Source: Burkholderiales bacterium (GTDB taxonomy: Bacteria; Pseudomonadota; Gammaproteobacteria; Burkholderiales; Casimicrobiaceae). Taken from it: a stretch of 9,431 bases of DNA. Location of the stretch: assembly GCA_031283405.1 (NCBI GenBank), contig JAITBX010000098.1, forward strand, positions 1 to 9,431, given 5' to 3'. Position numbers and translations under genes: made by a program. Position 1 is the stretch's first letter. Each line of letters starts with the position of its first letter. A model generated the notes under the pieces. The model was not told the origin of the DNA. It saw nothing but the letters and a program-made list of their open reading frames with translations, and did no database searches. Below, piece by piece: positions 5,366 through 9,431 of this stretch.

Positions 5366-7381
5366 ATGAAAATCAAACGCCCGCGCTTTTCCGACATTGT
5401 GACGCCTCTTTGCAAGTTTCTGACTTACAAAGCCAACTGCTCGCCTCGCTTGTACATCGAGTGGGCGTTGTTCATTGTGATCTCGCTGGTTTTTTGCGGC
5501 GTTGCGCTGCACAACCAATATTTCTGGCGCGTCAACCATGCGCTCTACGATTCGGCGCTCGAACAATTTCACCGTCCGCCTCCCGACGACATCGTGATTC
5601 TGGAAATCAGCGACGAAGATATTTCCCGCGTCGGTCAATGGCCCTGGCCGCGCGAAATTCACACGCGGGCGATCGACCGCCTGACCGAGGCCGACGCTCG
5701 CGCCGTCATGCTCGACATTCTTTTCAGCGAGCCGGATCACCGCTCACTGAAAACCGATCAAAGACTCGCCGACGCCATTCGCCGCAATGGCCGCGTCGTG
5801 CTGCCGCTGATTCACGAATACACCAGCGACGGATCGCGCGAACAGTTGCCGATTCCGCCGCTGGCGCAGGCCGCCGCCGCGCTGGGGCACGTTCACTCTG
5901 AAATCGACCTCGACGGAATTGTTCGCTCGACCTATTTGCTCGAAGGTTTGGGCAACGCTCGCTGGCCGCATGCCGCGCTGGCGTTGCTTGAAATCACCAA
6001 TCTGCAAAAAGACATCCGCTTTCCTGGAGAGCAGGCGCCCTCAAAATTTCCCCGCCACGCCAACGCCTGGCAACGCCAGAACTGGTTCCACATCCCGTTC
6101 TTCGGGCCGCCCGGTTATTTCAAAAGCTACTCTTACGCTCGCTGGGCGGCAGGTGAAATTCCGCTCGACGCCGTGCGCGGTCGCGTCGTTTTCATCGGCG
6201 CCACCGCGACCGGCCTGAGCGATGCGTATCCGACGCCGGCTTCCGGTTTTTCGCGCCCCATGCCCGCTGTGGAAATCAACGCCCAAACTTTCGAAGCGCT
6301 ACGTCTGGGCTTCAACTTGAAGCCGCTGCCGTCCTTCTTTTCTTGGGCGCTGTTCAGTTTGATGTTGCTTCTGCTCTTCGCCGCCTATTTGCGGCTGCGA
6401 CCCGGCCCGACCGTCATCATCTCCCTGTTGATGCTGATCGCCGGCTATTTCAGCACCGCGATACTTCTCCGTTACACCCAGTGGATCGTCCAGCCCACCG
6501 TTTTCCTGCTCATCGTCATCCTCGCTTATCCGCTGTGGAGTTGGCGAAGGTTGGCGATGGCCTTGTGTTTTCTCGAACAGGAAAACACCTTGCTGCGCCA
6601 ACAACCCGAATCGATGTCGTCAGAAAACCCCTGGCCTTCCCGCGATTCTCTGGCCGAGCCGGTATCACGGAGCATCGAAGCGCTGCGGAAAACCCGAGAG
6701 CACCTCGAAACCGCTCGCCGCGAGCGCGAATCGTTTTTGAACTTTTTGTCGCACGACATGCGTTCGCCGCAATCGTCGATCATCGCGTTGATCGAAATGC
6801 GCCGGCAAGGCCGCTCCCGTTTCAGCGATAGCGAATGTTTTGAAAAAATCGAGCAATACGCCACCAAAACATCGCGGCTTGCCGATGAATTCGTGATGCT
6901 TGCCAAAGCGATGCAACTGGCGCCCTCCGCGTTGAACGAACTGGAATTGACGACCGTTATCGAAGAAACGCTCAACGAAATCTGGCCGCTCGCCGTCAAA
7001 CGCAATATCACCTTCTGCCGCGATTACTACCACGAGGCTTTCGTGCTCGGCCACGCCGCGCTGCTGACGCGGGCGGTGTTCAATCTCATTCACAACGCCG
7101 TCAAATTCGCCCCCGAAGGCAGCGAGGTCACCGTGTCGGTGATCGACGATCACGATTTCTGGCGCATTGCCGTGCGCGATTTGGGCGCCGGCATTTCTCA
7201 GGAAGCGCAACAGCGTTTGCTGGGGTCGCCGGAAAATCTGGTGGCAACGACAGAAACGGGATTGGTTCTCGGCTTGGCGCTGGTGCGCACCGTCATCGAT
7301 CGCCACGGCGGCTCGCTGAAAATCGACAGCGCCCCCGGCAAAGGAACGACATTCAGCTTCCGCTTGCCCAAGATTGGTTAG
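5366..7381 (+). CDS. CHASE2-domain sensor histidine kinase
   Basis: Membrane sensor kinase, 671 residues from ATG 5366. TM1 (about 30-48) is followed by a periplasmic CHASE2 domain (about 52-320) with family signatures ISDEDISRVGQWPWPR (81-96), VVFIGATATGLSDAYPTP (to 291) and MPAVEINAQTFEAL (from 299). Three closely spaced helices follow (324-342, 350-368, 374-393), as is usual for CHASE2 proteins, then a charged linker. HisKA carries the H-box LSHDMRSPQSS with His463 as phospho-acceptor. The ATPase domain has the N-box NLIHNAVKF (Asn577), G1 DLGAGIS (605-611) and G2 TGLVLGLALV. The F-box between G1 and G2 is not recognisable. No receiver domain is attached, so the OmpR regulator at 2624 is the likely partner. 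Start choice: an in-frame TTG at 5336 exists, but ATG 5366 opens a typical basic N-terminus; neither has a clear ribosome site. The gene is separated from its partners by the repeat element. Confidence 0.93.
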   Translation: MKIKRPRFSDIVTPLCKFLTYKANCSPRLYIEWALFIVISLVFCGVALHNQYFWRVNHALYDSALEQFHRPPPDDIVILEISDEDISRVGQWPWPREIHTRAIDRLTEADARAVMLDILFSEPDHRSLKTDQRLADAIRRNGRVVLPLIHEYTSDGSREQLPIPPLAQAAAALGHVHSEIDLDGIVRSTYLLEGLGNARWPHAALALLEITNLQKDIRFPGEQAPSKFPRHANAWQRQNWFHIPFFGPPGYFKSYSYARWAAGEIPLDAVRGRVVFIGATATGLSDAYPTPASGFSRPMPAVEINAQTFEALRLGFNLKPLPSFFSWALFSLMLLLLFAAYLRLRPGPTVIISLLMLIAGYFSTAILLRYTQWIVQPTVFLLIVILAYPLWSWRRLAMALCFLEQENTLLRQQPESMSSENPWPSRDSLAEPVSRSIEALRKTREHLETARRERESFLNFLSHDMRSPQSSIIALIEMRRQGRSRFSDSECFEKIEQYATKTSRLADEFVMLAKAMQLAPSALNELELTTVIEETLNEIWPLAVKRNITFCRDYYHEAFVLGHAALLTRAVFNLIHNAVKFAPEGSEVTVSVIDDHDFWRIAVRDLGAGISQEAQQRLLGSPENLVATTETGLVLGLALVRTVIDRHGGSLKIDSAPGKGTTFSFRLPKIG

Positions 7382-7405
7382 CGCGGTTTTGATTCAATCG
7401 TGCAA

Positions 7406-7426
7406 TGAGAATTTCCGCGTTTCTCA
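7406..7426. other. Weak inverted repeat in the convergent gap
   Basis: TGAGAA and TTCTCA (7406-7411 and 7421-7426) form a 6-bp stem with a 9-nt loop between the kinase and the convergent ubiA-like gene, overlapping the latter's stop codon. It lacks a GC-rich stem and a T-run on either strand, so a terminator role is doubtful. Confidence 0.2.
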
Positions 7427-8347
7427 GCGCCCCAACACCGGCCAGGCGTGCAGTCGCAACGCGTAGTCAACGACGATGCCGATGAAAATCGCCATCACGA
7501 TCCAGTGCTGATTCCGAAAAGCAATAACGCAGCGAGAAGTTTCGCGGTTGCGAATGAACCTCAGAAAGAAAACCATGCCTGCCGCCGCCAGCGCCAGCGC
7601 GATCCAGTACGCAACGCCCAGCCGCCACCAATGTCCGACGTAAGCCATCCCCGCCAGAAACATCGCATAGCAGACGGCCATTGCCGCCGCATCGAAGCGT
7701 CCCGCAAGGAGCGAAAGCGAGCGCCGGCCAAGCGCGCGGTCTTCTTCGCGATTCGCCATCGCAACGCCGATGTCGCAGACCACGATCCAGAACAGATGAA
7801 CGCCCATCAACCCCCAAGCGTACCAAGGCACGGTGTTGTTGGCGGCGGCGAAAGTCGCCGGAACACCGAACAAGAAGAGGAGTCCCAGCGCCGCATGCGG
7901 CAATGAGAATGCGCGTTTGAACAACGAATGCAGCAAGGCCAGCACGACCGCCACCGCCAATGCTATCGCCGAAATTCCGATGGCGAGGCGAGTGGTGAAC
8001 CAAACGAAGCAGAGCGCGATCAAGGTCAGCACGCCCGCCAACGCCAGCGCTTCCCACGACGCCATCGCGCTTTGCGATGCGCCCTGCGCCGCGCCCTGCG
8101 CCGCGCCGCCTTCATGGCTGCGGTCACGATCAAGCCAACCGCTGATTGCGCAAGCGGCAGAACGCATCAGCAGCGTCCCCATCACAAAGATGATGATCAG
8201 CGACAGCGGCGGCCTGCCGCCCGTCGCCAGCCATAGCGCCGACAGCGTCGGCCACAGCAACAACAACGCGCCGCTCGGTTGATGCAAACGCAACAATCGT
8301 TCGTAAGCGTCGAAACGGGTTTTGGAAAAGCTCATGGAAGCAAGCAT
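7424..8347 (-). CDS. UbiA-like membrane prenyltransferase with degenerate Asp-rich motifs
   Basis: Polytopic inner-membrane protein, 307 residues from ATG 8347 (303 from the in-frame ATG at 8335). It aligns by eye with 4-hydroxybenzoate polyprenyltransferase (UbiA, ubiquinone pathway): RLLRLHQPSGALLLLWPTLSALW near the N-terminus, LMRSAACAI before motif 1, and HSLFKRAFSLPHAALG in the middle. The catalytic parts are altered. Motif 1, normally NDxxDxxxD, reads SGWLDRDRS (69-77), keeping one Asp of three. The following conserved RTxNRPL stretch is replaced by an Ala/Gln/Gly repeat (80-94). Motif 2, normally DTxYAMxDRxDD, reads DIGVAMANREED (192-203). About seven to nine hydrophobic segments remain and the frame is intact. 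It could be a paralogue with a changed role, an inactive copy, or a very divergent UbiA. No clear ribosome site precedes either ATG. It lies 32 bp downstream of the SDR gene. Confidence 0.8.
   Translation of the reverse strand: MLASMSFSKTRFDAYERLLRLHQPSGALLLLWPTLSALWLATGGRPPLSLIIIFVMGTLLMRSAACAISGWLDRDRSHEGGAAQGAAQGASQSAMASWEALALAGVLTLIALCFVWFTTRLAIGISAIALAVAVVLALLHSLFKRAFSLPHAALGLLFLFGVPATFAAANNTVPWYAWGLMGVHLFWIVVCDIGVAMANREEDRALGRRSLSLLAGRFDAAAMAVCYAMFLAGMAYVGHWWRLGVAYWIALALAAAGMVFFLRFIRNRETSRCVIAFRNQHWIVMAIFIGIVVDYALRLHAWPVLGR
8079..8102. repeat. 12-bp tandem duplication inside the ubiA-like gene
   Basis: GCGCCCTGCGCC occurs twice in direct succession (8079-8090 and 8091-8102), followed by a partial copy. 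On the coding strand it makes the repeated peptide GAAQGAAQG exactly where the active-site loop of UbiA proteins should be. It is in frame, so the protein is lengthened rather than broken. Confidence 0.7.
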
Positions 8348-8350
8348 CGG

Positions 8351-8371
8351 AAGTCAGGAGTCAGAAATCAG
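8351..8371. repeat. Three imperfect 7-bp tandem repeats in the ubiA-like leader
   Basis: AAGTCAG, GAGTCAG and AAATCAG lie in direct succession between the SDR stop and the ubiA-like start, where a ribosome site would be expected. Copy-number change here would alter the spacing between the two genes. Confidence 0.5.
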
Positions 8372-8379
8372 AAACTTGT

Positions 8380-9273
8380 TTATGATACCTGATCCTTGGC
8401 GTCGGTTCCTCTCCATTCGGCAAGAAACGTTTGGGGATCGGGATAACGCAATCTCACTCTGAGCTCGTCGCGCAAGCGCTGCGTATCGAGCCGGCGCGAT
8501 TCGGCCATGAACGACAGCAAGGCCGGCGCCATCGTCCGTTCGGCATCCTCCCACGAAACCCTCGGCGGCGGCGGCAACGCGAAAGCCTCCGCCAGCATTT
8601 CGCAATACGCGCCCATTTTGATCTCGGCGTTATCGGCAACGTTATAGGCGCGATTGTGACTACCACGGAACAATGCTGCCCAAAGCGCGCGCGCCAAATC
8701 GTCGGTATGAATGCGGCTGACGAAAATATCGTGTTCGGGAAGAAGCACCGGCACGCCGCGGCGAAGCCAATCGAGCGGCAACCGCGCCCGATCGTAAATG
8801 GCGGCAACCCGCAACACCGACAACCGCACCCGATGCCGCGCCGCCCAGTGCCGCAACACATTTTCGGCATCGACGCGCCGTTTTCCACGCATCGTTTGCG
8901 TCGCCCGCAAATGCGTTTCGCTCACGCGCTGGCCGTGGCAATCGCCGTACACCGCTGTCGTCGAGATATAGACATAACGTTGCGGCAGCGCCGCCGCGCG
9001 ACTCAACGCCGCCAGCAGGCGGCGGGTGCGGCGATCCTCATCGCCTTCCGCGCCGGGCGGAACCAGATGCACCGCAGCGAAAGGCGCCATCCGCAAATGA
9101 TTGATGAGATTTTTGTGATCGAGATTATCCTCAATCGGCGTGATGCCCGCCGCCCGCAACGCCGGCGCCGCTTCCGGGCTGCGGATCAGCCCATACAAAC
9201 GCGCGCGCGCCGGCAACAGGCTCGCTGCCCGTAATGCAATGTCGCCACAACCGATAAAAAGAATTCTGAGCAC
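8380..9273 (-). CDS. NAD(P)-binding SDR, epimerase/dehydratase type (YeeZ-like)
   Basis: Rossmann-fold protein of 297 residues from GTG 9273; substrate unknown. The N-terminus RILFIGCGDIALRAASLL (3-20) carries a GxGxxA nucleotide-binding loop. Residues 100-111 read YVYISTTAVYGD, the Ser/Thr-Tyr-Gly strand of extended SDRs. IHTDDLARA (from 188) and AYNVADNAEIKMG (from 209) are typical of epimerase-like proteins. The usual YxxxK pair is not evident: the expected region reads MRGKRRVDAEN, so it is an atypical SDR and catalysis should not be assumed. An upstream in-frame GTG at 9336 would add 21 residues with no resemblance to the fold, so 9273 is preferred, although no ribosome site is clear at either. 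It is read in the same direction as the ubiA-like gene 32 bp downstream, suggesting an operon, but that does not define its substrate. Confidence 0.82.
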   Translation of the reverse strand: MLRILFIGCGDIALRAASLLPARARLYGLIRSPEAAPALRAAGITPIEDNLDHKNLINHLRMAPFAAVHLVPPGAEGDEDRRTRRLLAALSRAAALPQRYVYISTTAVYGDCHGQRVSETHLRATQTMRGKRRVDAENVLRHWAARHRVRLSVLRVAAIYDRARLPLDWLRRGVPVLLPEHDIFVSRIHTDDLARALWAALFRGSHNRAYNVADNAEIKMGAYCEMLAEAFALPPPPRVSWEDAERTMAPALLSFMAESRRLDTQRLRDELRVRLRYPDPQTFLAEWRGTDAKDQVS

Positions 9274-9357
9274 AAGGACGACTGTTGGGAGGTTACTGGG
9301 CGTCGAACGAATCGCCGCAGCATACGCTTGTCGCACGATACCTTCAACATATCCCGA

Positions 9358-9400
9358 ATTATGTCATAAAATATTAAGGAATTGTAAACCATATATGCAA
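9358..9400 (-). promoter_or_regulatory. Probable promoter region for the SDR/ubiA-like pair
   Basis: This AT-rich stretch upstream of the SDR gene contains two overlapping sigma70-like arrangements on the minus strand. One is TTTACA (9383-9388) with CATAAT (9358-9363), spacing 19. The other is TTGCAT (9395-9400) with TAATAT (9371-9376), spacing 18. Either would give a leader of about 75-95 nt to GTG 9273. Composition here is clearly more AT-rich than the genes. Confidence 0.45.
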
Positions 9401-9431
9401 ATTGTTTAGGTTGAGGTTGGTGAAGCGGCCA

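Noticed and set aside
6665..7306. 213-codon minus-strand open frame
   Set aside because: It is antisense to the kinase HisKA/ATPase region, which has clear H, N and G boxes.
7382..7430. Bidirectional intrinsic terminator between the kinase and the ubiA-like gene
   Set aside because: The only inverted repeat has a 6-bp AT-rich stem and no T-run on either strand.
1..9431. tRNA, rRNA, CRISPR array or prophage genes
   Set aside because: No cloverleaf, rRNA core, regularly spaced repeats or phage-like proteins were seen on either strand.

Overview
The window looks like chromosomal DNA from a facultatively anaerobic Gram-negative bacterium, most likely a betaproteobacterium. This rests on an oxygen-independent class III ribonucleotide reductase, a UbiA-type membrane protein, a periplasmic FecR/LysM protein paired with a CHASE2 histidine kinase, and moderately high GC. 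The placement comes from remembered family resemblance, not from a search.

Layout. (1) 1-2024, minus: nrdD, anaerobic ribonucleoside-triphosphate reductase, running off the left edge before its glycyl-radical C-terminus. (2) 2025-2623: divergent intergenic region. It holds a pair of NrdR-like boxes 31 bp apart around a possible nrdD -10, a run of A-tracts phased at exactly 10 bp (predicted bent DNA), and a perfect 7-bp inverted repeat. Its right part leads into a two-component module. (3) 2624-7381, plus: OmpR-family response regulator, secreted LysM-FecR protein with a beta-sandwich tail, and CHASE2 histidine kinase. A 14-bp perfect palindrome overlapping an extended -10 lies between the first two genes. 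A roughly 270-bp, highly structured, terminally inverted repeat element separates the second and third. (4) 7382-7423: short convergent gap. (5) 7424-9273, minus: a UbiA-like prenyltransferase with eroded Asp-rich motifs, preceded in the same direction by an NAD(P)-binding SDR of the epimerase type. The two are probably co-transcribed from an AT-rich promoter region at the right edge.

How the genes may work together. The regulator, FecR/LysM protein and kinase look like one envelope-sensing circuit. The LysM/FecR protein would contact peptidoglycan or another periplasmic ligand, CHASE2 would sense it across the inner membrane, and the kinase would phosphorylate the regulator at Asp51. The palindrome/promoter before the fecR-like gene is a natural place for feedback. 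The repeat element has apparently expanded the gap before the kinase from about 65 to 336 bp, which could uncouple kinase expression from its partners.

Most noteworthy: the MITE-like element inside the signalling operon, the degenerate UbiA protein, the phased A-tracts with tandem NrdR boxes ahead of nrdD, and the FecR-LysM/CHASE2/OmpR module, for which I know no characterised example.
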